Assembly (NCBI GenBank): GCA_045531965.1
Contig: JAZSFA010000160.1
Span: 14,958 to 78,957, forward strand
Direction: 5' to 3'
DNA: 64,000 bases
From: CAMEON01 sp045531965
Lineage (GTDB): Bacteria > Bacillota > Clostridia > Oscillospirales > CAG-272
Shown: positions 33,653-39,671 of the stretch, piece after piece
Position numbering within the stretch: the stretch's first letter is position 1
Layout of the letters: every line of letters starts with the position of its first letter
The notes under the pieces: model-generated
Databases searched by the model: none
Told to the model about the DNA's origin: nothing
The model's input: the letters and a program-made list of their open reading frames with translations, nothing else
Position numbers and translations under genes: made by a program

Positions 33653-33883
33653 TCATGCAGTATAGTTGAACATGCTGTTGATCTTGGTTTCCAGGGTGGG
33701 CAGGATCACGTTGTCAAAGAGAGCGTAGAGACCGCCGAGAATGACCGCGCCGACAACAACTGCGATGATGATCTTCACACCGGTGTCAACGTAGCCCTCA
33801 GCCTTGACATTCTCGATGGTAGTCTTGGCTCTGACAGCCAAAGCGTCGATCTTGTTCTGTACCTTCTTCATAATGTTCTTCAT
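33653..33883 (-). CDS. Flp/DUF6133-like pilin 4 of 5
   Basis: This 76-residue prepilin is almost identical to pilin 3, differing at a few positions (IDALAV, ALFDNV). The leader, EGYVD cleavage-site region, single hydrophobic helix and NSMFNYTA end are the same. GAGGTAATC precedes the ATG. It is a recent tandem duplicate. Confidence 0.88.
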   Translation of the reverse strand: MKNIMKKVQNKIDALAVRAKTTIENVKAEGYVDTGVKIIIAVVVGAVILGGLYALFDNVILPTLETKINSMFNYTA

Positions 33884-33924
33884 AGGTTGATTACCTCATT
33901 CTTTCTTGTTTTTTGTAGTAGGGA

Positions 33925-34155
33925 TCAGGCAGTATAGTTGAACATACTGTTGATCTTGGTTTCCAGGGTGGGCAGGATCACGGTGTCAAAGAGAGCGTAG
34001 AGACCGCCGAGAATGACCGCACCGACAACAACGGCAATGATGATCTTCACGCCTGTGTCAACGTAACCCTCTGCCTTGACATTCTCAATGGTTGTCTTGG
34101 CTCTGACAGCAAAAGCGTCGATCTTGTTCTGTACCTTCTTCATAATGTTCTTCAT
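33925..34155 (-). CDS. Flp/DUF6133-like pilin 3 of 5
   Basis: This 76-residue prepilin has the same leader and helix as pilins 4 and 5, with IDAFAV in the leader and ALFDTVILPTLETKI after the helix. It is likely one of the major structural subunits of the pilus, given the near-identical copies. Confidence 0.88.
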   Translation of the reverse strand: MKNIMKKVQNKIDAFAVRAKTTIENVKAEGYVDTGVKIIIAVVVGAVILGGLYALFDTVILPTLETKINSMFNYTA

Positions 34156-34203
34156 AGTTTAATTACCTCATTCTTTCTTTTGTTTTTCGAATACGGCTAA
34201 AGA

Positions 34204-34434
34204 TTAGACCGTATAGTTGAACATATCGATGATCTCGGAATTGAGCTTCACGAGGATCACGTTCTTGAAAAGAGCGTAGAGACCGCCGAGAATAACTGCG
34301 CCGACAACAACGGCAATGATGATCTTCACGCCGGTATCAACGTAACCTTCAGCCTTGGCATTTGCAATGGCGGTCTTTGTTCTGATTGCGAGAGAGTCGA
34401 GCTTGTACTGGATCTTGTTCATGAACTTTTTCAT
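34204..34434 (-). CDS. Flp/DUF6133-like pilin 2 of 5
   Basis: This 76-residue prepilin is more diverged: the leader reads KKFMNKIQYKLDSLAIRTK and the tail VKLNSEIIDMFNYTV, but the AEGYVDTGVKIIIAVVVG core is kept. It may be an older duplicate with a distinct role in the fibre. Confidence 0.87.
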   Translation of the reverse strand: MKKFMNKIQYKLDSLAIRTKTAIANAKAEGYVDTGVKIIIAVVVGAVILGGLYALFKNVILVKLNSEIIDMFNYTV

Positions 34435-34500
34435 TTTGAATTACCTCATTCTTTCTTTGTTTTAATTTTAGATTTTATTTTTTGTTTGCGGTTGGTTAGA

Positions 34501-34740
34501 TTAGAGAAGGATGATGCCACCGCCGCCACCATCGTTTCCACTTCCACTGGGAGAACCGAACATATTTTGGATGCGTTCTGCAAGCCCCGGAAGAATCAGA
34601 GTGTTGAAGATATAATAGAGACCGCCGAGAAGCAGCGCACCGATCACTACGGCAATAATCATCTTGACCGCAGTATCCACGTAGCCTTCTCCACCCTTAT
34701 CTTCAAGCACGGCTTTTGCTCTTGCGAAAAAAATCTTCAC
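34501..34740 (-). CDS. Flp/DUF6133-like pilin 1 of 5, divergent
   Basis: This 79-residue prepilin starts at a GTG behind GGAGGT. Its leader is shorter, and its core GGEGYVDTAVKMIIAVVIG is related to that of the other four. It ends in a Gly/Ser-rich tail (SPSGSGNDGGGGG) instead of MFNYTA. As the first gene of the pilus operon and the most distinct copy, it may be a tip or initiating subunit; this is inference. Confidence 0.83.
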   Translation of the reverse strand: MKIFFARAKAVLEDKGGEGYVDTAVKMIIAVVIGALLLGGLYYIFNTLILPGLAERIQNMFGSPSGSGNDGGGGGIILL

Positions 34741-34830
34741 TGTTTACCTCCATGTCTTGTGGATTTTTCGCGTCAGGTCAGTTTAATTCAATCAGATCAT
34801 AGGCACCACCTCGCTTCTGTTTTGGGCATA

Positions 34831-34877
34831 AAAAACGGGGTAAAGCTTAGATGTTGGTTTCATCTTCTTTACCCCGT
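34831..34877 (-). terminator. intrinsic terminator after parB
   Basis: An 11-bp perfect stem (ACGGGGTAAAG 34835-34845 with CTTTACCCCGT 34867-34877) is followed on the minus strand by TTTTTA. It separates the ParB pair of genes from the pilus operon, so the pilins need their own promoter, which I could not place with confidence in 34741-34830. Confidence 0.85.
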
Positions 34878-34896
34878 GATTTCATATTCAGTTGTT

Positions 34897-35772
34897 TCAT
34901 CGCGCGTCTCGCTCCTCCTTCTGATGCTGACGGTACATGGCCAATGCCTTTACGATAGTTTCTTCAATCTGCTTTTGTGTCGTTCCTGTGGGAAAGAACT
35001 TTTCGATTCTTTCCATAGAGATCTTGACACGCTGCTTTTGGTTAGGCTTTTCTTCGCTCATAATTTCATTGATGGTATCCGTATCCAGCTTCCCTTCTTT
35101 GCTCAATTCCTTCATCCTGATGGTCTGCGCGTGAGACGGGAAAGTTCCCTCGGTGTCGATATAATCCACCAAGTCCCGCATTTCCTCCTCCTGCAAGTAA
35201 GAAAGCTCCACGGCGGGTCTCATACCGATCTTTCCCTCATCGACAAACTCAAGAAGTTCGGGGGTGAGTTCATTGAGACGGATATATCTTTGGACTTGAT
35301 TCCTACTCTCACCTGCATCTTGAGCAATGATCTCATCGGTTCTTAACTTCGTCCCCAGTGGGGACGAAGTTAAATCCGTCCTTTTCCCTTGCCTTTTCAT
35401 CGCTTCCATTTTCATTTTATATGCGCGCGCTTTCTCCGAAGGTAGAATGTGCTCTCGCTGAAGATTGGAATCTACCATTTCTATCAACGCTTCATCACAA
35501 CTCAACTCACGGATGATGATGGGGATAAGCTCAATACCCAGCCGTTCACAAGCGTATTTTCTTCTGTGACCTGATATAAGCTCATAGCGTTCTCCTTCCT
35601 TTTTACGGGCAATAACAGGGTTGAGAATGCCGTTCATTTCGATGCTGTGGATGAGCTGCTCCATGCTTTCATCATCTTTTACGAGAAAGGGGTGATGAGG
35701 GAAATCGTCGATCTGCTTGATAGCGACCACGCGGACTTTTTCACGCTTGACCTCATCAGTCGGCTCACTCAT
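34897..35772 (-). CDS. parB: ParB/RepB/Spo0J-family protein
   Basis: This is a 291-residue ParB-type protein. The N-terminal ParB domain has ELISGHRRKYACERLG (the CTPase/DNA-clamp box region) and DSNLQREHILPSEKA. A central helix-turn-helix (IIAQDAGESRNQVQRYIRL) is followed by a C-terminal helical region. It should bind centromere-like sites and help maintain or control the element. No ParA sits beside it; the only ParA-like ATPase nearby is TadZ. It overlaps the preceding gene by 8 bp. Confidence 0.9.
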   Translation of the reverse strand: MSEPTDEVKREKVRVVAIKQIDDFPHHPFLVKDDESMEQLIHSIEMNGILNPVIARKKEGERYELISGHRRKYACERLGIELIPIIIRELSCDEALIEMVDSNLQREHILPSEKARAYKMKMEAMKRQGKRTDLTSSPLGTKLRTDEIIAQDAGESRNQVQRYIRLNELTPELLEFVDEGKIGMRPAVELSYLQEEEMRDLVDYIDTEGTFPSHAQTIRMKELSKEGKLDTDTINEIMSEEKPNQKQRVKISMERIEKFFPTGTTQKQIEETIVKALAMYRQHQKEERDAR

Positions 35773-36484
35773 AATTTCTTACCTCCTTTCTCTGGTGCTT
35801 TTTTCTCTTTGCTCTCTGCTTTTCGCTGATTTTAACGGCATCAAGTCCATATACACCAATTGCAACTGCACAGCAAGCTACCCGAAACACATCAAAGTCC
35901 ACGGTTTCCTCGTCTGAGAGATCCGGTAAGTCAGAAACAATAGCTCCATATTCCAAGTTCATTGCCGTAAGAAATAAATGATAGCCGTTTACATCAAATT
36001 CACGCGCATTGATTTCCAAAGCAGAATAGACAACACCATCACTCTCCAAATCTTTCTTGACATGGTTCCACACCGAGCCATATGCAGAAAGCAAGAATAT
36101 CTGTCCCATGAGGCTACTACTTGCCTTTTTGTTCTGAGCAAGCCCTTCGTAAAAGCGCTTACGGTGCCCTGCGTTCAAGAAGCAACTTTTCACTTCCGAA
36201 ATTCTCTCTACGGCCAAACGCAATCGATAACGGAAAGCCGGATCGCCTATATCGCCAAAACAGTATCTCATCATTTCTCCAAAGGTACAAGTGTGTGCCG
36301 CGATGCATTCATCCATGCAGCAACACTCCTTCAAAGAGCATTTACCCTTGGTAGAGTACAGACAATAGCTACACCGAGAGACACAGCTTTTATATGGGAA
36401 TTTTCTTTCTCCCGCTTCAGGATGTCGGATGGATCTGATCAGATCTCCAACATCAGTTCCGATTTTTTTCTTTTCAATATACAT
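35765..36484 (-). CDS. Cys-rich ICE-associated protein (239 aa)
   Basis: The N-terminal region has a dense cysteine cluster (SCVSRCSYCLYSTKGKCSL, then ECCCMDEC, and a later CTF), which may bind zinc or Fe-S. The rest is helical, with AGHRKRFYEGL and FLLSAYGSVWNHV segments somewhat like the small DUF6075 proteins of Clostridia elements, though I am unsure. The C-terminus is Lys-rich. It is the first gene of the element operon, preceded by a hairpin terminator and a 14-bp palindrome, so its expression is probably controlled. Confidence 0.7.
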   Translation of the reverse strand: MYIEKKKIGTDVGDLIRSIRHPEAGERKFPYKSCVSRCSYCLYSTKGKCSLKECCCMDECIAAHTCTFGEMMRYCFGDIGDPAFRYRLRLAVERISEVKSCFLNAGHRKRFYEGLAQNKKASSSLMGQIFLLSAYGSVWNHVKKDLESDGVVYSALEINAREFDVNGYHLFLTAMNLEYGAIVSDLPDLSDEETVDFDVFRVACCAVAIGVYGLDAVKISEKQRAKRKKHQRKEVRNYE

Positions 36485-36503
36485 TTTCTCCTCCTGTTGG
36501 TTG

Positions 36504-36517
36504 TGTTTACGTAAACA
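36504..36517. promoter_or_regulatory. 14-bp palindrome, candidate operator
   Basis: TGTTTACGTAAACA is a perfect palindrome placed between the leader hairpin and the ribosome site of the first element gene. Its size and symmetry fit a dimeric repressor (LacI-type or similar), but no regulator gene is adjacent. Confidence 0.5.
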
Positions 36518-36520
36518 AAA

Positions 36521-36565
36521 AAGCCGACCTTATATCCACTTCATTAGTGGTCATAAAGTCGGCTT
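36521..36565 (-). terminator. intrinsic terminator in the leader of the element operon
   Basis: A stem with outer arms AAGCCGAC (36521-36528) and GTCGGCTT (36558-36565) continues through most of the inner bases. It is followed on the minus strand by TTTTTTG, only 36 bp before the ATG of the first gene. It either ends transcription of the acetyltransferase gene upstream or acts as an attenuator. Confidence 0.75.
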
Positions 36566-36707
36566 CAATTTGCCTATGTAATATGTTATAAAATATATAG
36601 TACTTAAAAACAATAATTTATATTATTTTCGAAATCCAACAATAAATCTTACAGATAGCAGATAATAATCTATAGAATAACAAAAAATCAAATATTCCCA
36701 AATTAAA
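36566..36707. other. AT-rich spacer between leader hairpin and GNAT gene
   Basis: No gene is visible. A weak minus-strand promoter (TTGTTT, 18 bp, TATAAC) is possible here and would place the terminator hairpin inside the leader RNA of the element operon. Confidence 0.3.
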
Positions 36708-37070
36708 TTATAAGTCAATAAACATAATATTGTCATACTCTTTTATATATTGATCATTTATAAACTTAAAACCCAAATTTTTGTATTTTGTATACAAGGT
36801 ATTCAATTCCATAAGTTCAGTATCATCATAATATTTTTCAGCTTTGGGAGTCACAAATATTCTCGTTATTCCATTATCCTTGGCCTCTTTGATAATACAG
36901 TCTAATAGTTGCTTGCCGTATCTCTTTTTGTTTCCTCTATACTTAGAACATACTCCAAATCTAATAATCTGGAGTTCATTATTTCCATAACTAGCCTCAA
37001 TACAACCCGTTTCTTTCTTAAATATGTTTATCAATGCATAGCTATATTTGAATTTTCTTATTGTCTTCAC
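36708..37070 (-). CDS. small GNAT-family acetyltransferase-like protein
   Basis: This 120-residue protein starts at GTG behind a GAGGGG. It has the GNAT acetyl-CoA binding pattern in degenerate form: beta strand LQIIRFGVCSKYRG, then NKKRYGKQLLDCIIKEA (the usual R/QxxGxG/A loop reads KKRYGK), a RIFVTPKAE strand, and LYTKYKNLGFKF near the end. The substrate is unknown. It is very AT-rich compared with genes on either side and lies between the element and the tRNA operon, so it may be the last gene inside the element or part of another insertion. Confidence 0.65.
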   Translation of the reverse strand: MKTIRKFKYSYALINIFKKETGCIEASYGNNELQIIRFGVCSKYRGNKKRYGKQLLDCIIKEAKDNGITRIFVTPKAEKYYDDTELMELNTLYTKYKNLGFKFINDQYIKEYDNIMFIDL

Positions 37071-37194
37071 TTACATATACCCCTCTAATAATTGCAAAAT
37101 AATAAAATCCCCAGTTCATAACCTGTTAACTTAAAAAATAACGTTTTTTTCAGCAAATAAATTAAGAAAAAGAAAATATGTTACAAAACACAAA

Positions 37195-37219
37195 AAGCCC
37201 TTGAATATCAAGGACTTTT
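37195..37219 (-). terminator. terminator of the tRNA operon
   Basis: A short stem (AAGCCTTGA with TCAAGGACTT, one bulged base, loop ATA) with a T-rich minus-strand flank lies about 30 bp beyond the 3' end of tRNA-Cys. Confidence 0.55.
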
Positions 37220-37249
37220 ATGTGCTACAGCCTTTTCGTACTGTAAAGA

Positions 37250-37323
37250 TGGAGGCGCCACCCGGAATCGGACCGGGGATAAGGGTTTTGCAGACCCGTG
37301 CCTTACCGCTTGGCCATGGCGCC
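37250..37323 (-). tRNA. tRNA-Cys (GCA)
   Basis: The minus strand begins GGCGCCA and ends TGGCGCCTCCA with encoded CCA. The anticodon loop CTGCAAA gives GCA, and the T-loop is GGTCCGATTCC. It is the last gene of a five-tRNA operon and faces the mobile element. Confidence 0.95.
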
Positions 37324-37376
37324 GTATTCAATTTTGTAACAAATGCGGATGCGAATGAATCGCACCCGCATTGTTC

Positions 37377-37452
37377 TGGAGCGGATTACGGGGCTCGAAC
37401 CCGCCACCTTCGCCTTGGCAAGGCGACGCTCTACCAAATGAGCTAAATCCGC
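37377..37452 (-). tRNA. tRNA-Gly (GCC)
   Basis: The acceptor arms are GCGGATT / AATCCGC with CCA encoded. Anticodon GCC lies in CTTGCCAAG, and the T-loop is GGGTTCGAGCCCC. Confidence 0.95.
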
Positions 37453-37489
37453 ATAGAAGTGACCGAATGATTACCCGACCCCTTCAAGA

Positions 37490-37565
37490 TGGTGCCTCCG
37501 GTCGGAATCGAACCAACGACACTGTGATTTTCAGTCACATGCTCTACCAACTGAGCTACAGAGGC
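37490..37565 (-). tRNA. tRNA-Phe (GAA)
   Basis: The acceptor begins GCCTCTG and pairs with CGGAGGC, with ACCA at the 3' end. The anticodon loop CTGAAAA gives GAA, and the T-loop is TGGTTCGATTCC. Confidence 0.95.
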
Positions 37566-37599
37566 ATACAGCCAATAGACTGATCTTCTTTAAAAGAAG

Positions 37600-37676
37600 T
37601 GGCGACCCGAAGGGGACTCGAACCCCTGACCTCTAGCGTGACAGGCTAGCGTTCTAACCAACTGAACTACCGGGCC
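37600..37676 (-). tRNA. tRNA-Asp (GTC)
   Basis: It begins GGCCCGGTAGTTCAG and ends with encoded CCA. Anticodon GTC lies in CCTGTCACG, and the T-loop is GGGGTTCGAGTCCCC. Confidence 0.96.
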
Positions 37677-37680
37677 GTAA

Positions 37681-37756
37681 TGGTGGGAACAACAGGGCTC
37701 GAACCTGTGACCCTCTGCTTGTAAGGCAGATGCTCTCCCAGCTGAGCTATGCTCCC
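37681..37756 (-). tRNA. tRNA-Val (TAC)
   Basis: It begins GGGAGCATAGCTCAG and ends with encoded CCA. The anticodon loop CTTACAA gives TAC. It is the first gene of the tRNA operon, 15 bp after promoter P1. Confidence 0.96.
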
Positions 37757-37770
37757 TTGACGACTCGCTT

Positions 37771-37799
37771 ATTATATCACAAGTCATTTCGTTTGTCAA
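37771..37799 (-). promoter_or_regulatory. tRNA operon promoter P1
   Basis: Perfect consensus on the minus strand: TTGACA (37794-37799), 17 bp, TATAAT (37771-37776). Confidence 0.88.
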
Positions 37800-37883
37800 G
37801 AGGTTTTTCAAAACTTTTTTAAAAATTTTTTCGACCTCTCGTTTGCGTCCTTTACCTGGGCGGTTTCGTTCGCAACGGTGTGT

Positions 37884-37912
37884 ATTATATCACAGGTGTT
37901 TGGATTTGTCAA
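37884..37912 (-). promoter_or_regulatory. tRNA operon promoter P2
   Basis: This is a second perfect TTGACA (37907-37912), 17 bp, TATAAT (37884-37889). P1 and P2 also share TGTGATATAAT around the -10 and a run of AGGTTTTTC upstream, so they look like a 113-bp tandem duplication. Tandem strong promoters are typical of stable RNA operons. Confidence 0.85.
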
Positions 37913-37988
37913 TAGGTTTTTCGAAAAAAATTCTAAAATTTTTCCAGGCGTTTTCTGTCATCAAATCGCACAATTTTTTTCTACCCTG

Positions 37989-38017
37989 TTGCACATCCGC
38001 GGCAGTTGTGCTATAAT
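37989..38017 (+). promoter_or_regulatory. promoter of the flavin reductase-like gene
   Basis: TTGCAC (37989-37994), 17 bp, TATAAT (38012-38017). A second TATAAT lies at 38022-38027. Confidence 0.75.
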
Positions 38018-38057
38018 ATGATATAATGAATAAATGTTTCTATCACGGAGGTCTTAT

Positions 38058-38579
38058 ATGAACCGCTTCACCCATATCGCCCCCGAGGCCATCACCGACA
38101 ATCTGTTCTCCGCCATCGGCAAGGACTGGATGCTGATCACCGCCGCCGATCCCGACACGGGCGCCGTCAACACCATGACAGCCAGTTGGGGCTGCGCGGG
38201 CATTCTTTGGAACAAGCCCGTGGCCATCGCCTTCATCCGTCCCCAGCGGTACACCTACGGGTTCACCGAGAAGTCGGACACCCTGTCTCTGTCCTTTCTG
38301 CCCGATGGGGAGGTCTACCGCGCCGCTTTGAAATACTGCGGCACCAAGTCGGGCAGAGACGGCGACAAATTCGCCGCCACAGGGCTGACACCCGCCAAGA
38401 CCGAGGGGGGTGTTCCCTACGTGGGCGAGGCGCGGATGGTGCTGGTCTGCCGCAAGCTGTACGCCGATGATCTGAAGGAGAACCGCTTTATCGACCCCGA
38501 GATGCTGAAAAACTACGCCGCCAAGGATTATCACAGATTTTATATTTGCGAGATCACAGACGTGATGGTGGCAGAGTGA
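38058..38579 (+). CDS. flavin reductase-like FMN-binding protein
   Basis: This 173-residue protein is of the flavin reductase-like (FMN-binding split-barrel) family. I chose the ATG at 38058, which follows GGAGGT; the ATG at 38034 lies in the leader. Family features are MLITAADPDTGAVNTMTASWG (a strand and loop that contact FMN), VAIAFIRPQRYTYGF, and the closing strand HRFYICEITDVMV. Members bind FMN and reduce flavins or act on small redox substrates in the cytoplasm. It is the first host gene beyond the tRNA operon and has its own promoter. Confidence 0.85.
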   Translation: MNRFTHIAPEAITDNLFSAIGKDWMLITAADPDTGAVNTMTASWGCAGILWNKPVAIAFIRPQRYTYGFTEKSDTLSLSFLPDGEVYRAALKYCGTKSGRDGDKFAATGLTPAKTEGGVPYVGEARMVLVCRKLYADDLKENRFIDPEMLKNYAAKDYHRFYICEITDVMVAE

Positions 38580-38597
38580 GGACATAGCGCGCCTCAC

Positions 38598-38623
38598 GGG
38601 CGGAGATGGAATCCGCCTCTACG
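38598..38623. repeat. short REP-like palindrome
   Basis: GGCGGA (38599-38604) and TCCGCC (38612-38617) form a hairpin within GGGCGGAGATGGAATCCGCC followed by TCTACG. A similar unit with a CCCCTACG edge lies at 39577. They look like a dispersed intergenic repeat family. Confidence 0.5.
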
Positions 38624-38656
38624 ATATATCATTCTCAAAACAAAGGAGACAAAACT

Positions 38657-39553
38657 ATGTCCATTGATATCGTCATCAAGCAAAAAGGTTTTTCCAAAAA
38701 GGTACTGCCTCTGTCCGTTCTGACGGGCGGCGAGCTGGCCTACGGCACCTATGAGAACGGCTACCGTCTGAGCGTGGGCAAGATCGAGGGGGAGGAGATC
38801 ATGCTGTTCCATCCCGACCACATCGGTCGCGGCTTCTCGGTCACCTGGACGCCCGATGAGAAAAAGCAGGTGATCCTCCGCGCCCTGAACCCCACCTGCG
38901 CCGACGAGCTGCGGGATTTTTACGCTGTGGTGGCTCGCATCACGAAGCACTGGAAATGTTCTCTCACGGTGGACGGCAACCGCACCACCCCCGAAAAGTT
39001 CCAAGCGGGGCTGGACGATATGCTCCGCGCCAATGACAGTTATCTGAACCTTTTCATTTCAGAGGCACTCAAAAAGGACGAATACGGCTCGATCGTGCTG
39101 TATTCCGCGCTTTGGCCCATGGACTTCGGCTCCAAGGAAGCCAAAATGGTATCCGAGGCTCCCGAAGGCGCACCCGCCCGCTTTGCTCGTTGGCTCCACG
39201 AGATGCAATCCGTGGATGCCTACTACGCCGCAGTAGGATTCTTTGACGATCCCAAGGGGATTTACGGCCGTTTGGCCTTCACCGAGGGGTGCAGGAGCAT
39301 CTTCCCCGTGAAGCCCTCGGTGCCCTTCGGGTTGGTCGATCCCCATACGGGACGCGCGTTGGAATGCGACAAGTACGAGCTGTATCTTTACTCCACCAGC
39401 CTGGAGACCCACCTCGGAACGGTGGATTACGCCAAGTTTATCAACGCGCTTGACCCTGCCAAGGTGTCCACATACGACACGGGACACGTGATGATCGAGG
39501 CGCACGATCTTAATGAAATGAAGGAACTGCTGAGGCGGATGCAGGAGGGCTAA
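38657..39553 (+). CDS. conserved hypothetical protein (298 aa)
   Basis: I chose the ATG at 38657 because an AAAGGAG lies just upstream; an upstream in-frame start at 38606 falls in the REP-like repeat. The protein is soluble and acidic, without signal or membrane segments. It has an N-terminal beta segment (MSIDIVIKQKGFSKKVLPL), then a helical middle with LNLFISEALKKDEYGSIV, and a C-terminal ELYLYSTSLETHLGTV region ending in a Leu-rich helix. I do not recognise the family. It probably forms its own transcription unit. Confidence 0.7.
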   Translation: MSIDIVIKQKGFSKKVLPLSVLTGGELAYGTYENGYRLSVGKIEGEEIMLFHPDHIGRGFSVTWTPDEKKQVILRALNPTCADELRDFYAVVARITKHWKCSLTVDGNRTTPEKFQAGLDDMLRANDSYLNLFISEALKKDEYGSIVLYSALWPMDFGSKEAKMVSEAPEGAPARFARWLHEMQSVDAYYAAVGFFDDPKGIYGRLAFTEGCRSIFPVKPSVPFGLVDPHTGRALECDKYELYLYSTSLETHLGTVDYAKFINALDPAKVSTYDTGHVMIEAHDLNEMKELLRRMQEG

Positions 39554-39576
39554 AGCCCACATCACGCCTCCGAATC

Positions 39577-39595
39577 GGGCGACCCAAGGTCGCCC
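39577..39595. repeat. REP-like palindrome
   Basis: This is a perfect hairpin with arms GGGCGACC (39577-39584) and GGTCGCCC (39588-39595) and loop CAA, followed by CTACG as in the repeat at 38598. It has no U-tract on either strand, so it is a repeat rather than a terminator. Confidence 0.55.
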
Positions 39596-39671
39596 CTACG
39601 CGAAACCGGAAAATATCGTATGAATTCCGTGCATCGCACGTCCAAAGATTTAACAGAAAGGGTACATAACC

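Larger units (their letters stand above)
33382..34155 (-). repeat. tandem gene repeat of pilins, about 271-bp unit
   Basis: Three consecutive units (starting at 33382, 33653 and 33925) are nearly identical over the coding region and the spacer, which includes a conserved CTCATTCTTTCTT block upstream of each start. A fourth unit at 34204 is diverged. Unit length is 271-272 bp. The copies are prone to recombination, so copy number may vary between strains or be collapsed in assemblies. Confidence 0.85.
37757..38057. other. regulatory intergenic region between tRNA operon and flavin reductase gene
   Basis: This stretch holds only promoters: the tandem pair for the tRNA operon on the minus strand and one for the reductase gene on the plus strand. 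No coding sequence is supported. Confidence 0.8.

Noticed and set aside
33382..34434. Regular repeats every 271 bp that might suggest a repeat array
   Set aside because: The repeat unit is a whole pilin gene with its ribosome site; there are no short palindromic repeats or unique spacers, so it is not CRISPR.
37201..37583. Open frames over the tRNA genes with LRGSNPPPSPWQG-like text
   Set aside because: These are the usual translation artefacts of tRNA genes read in the opposite direction.
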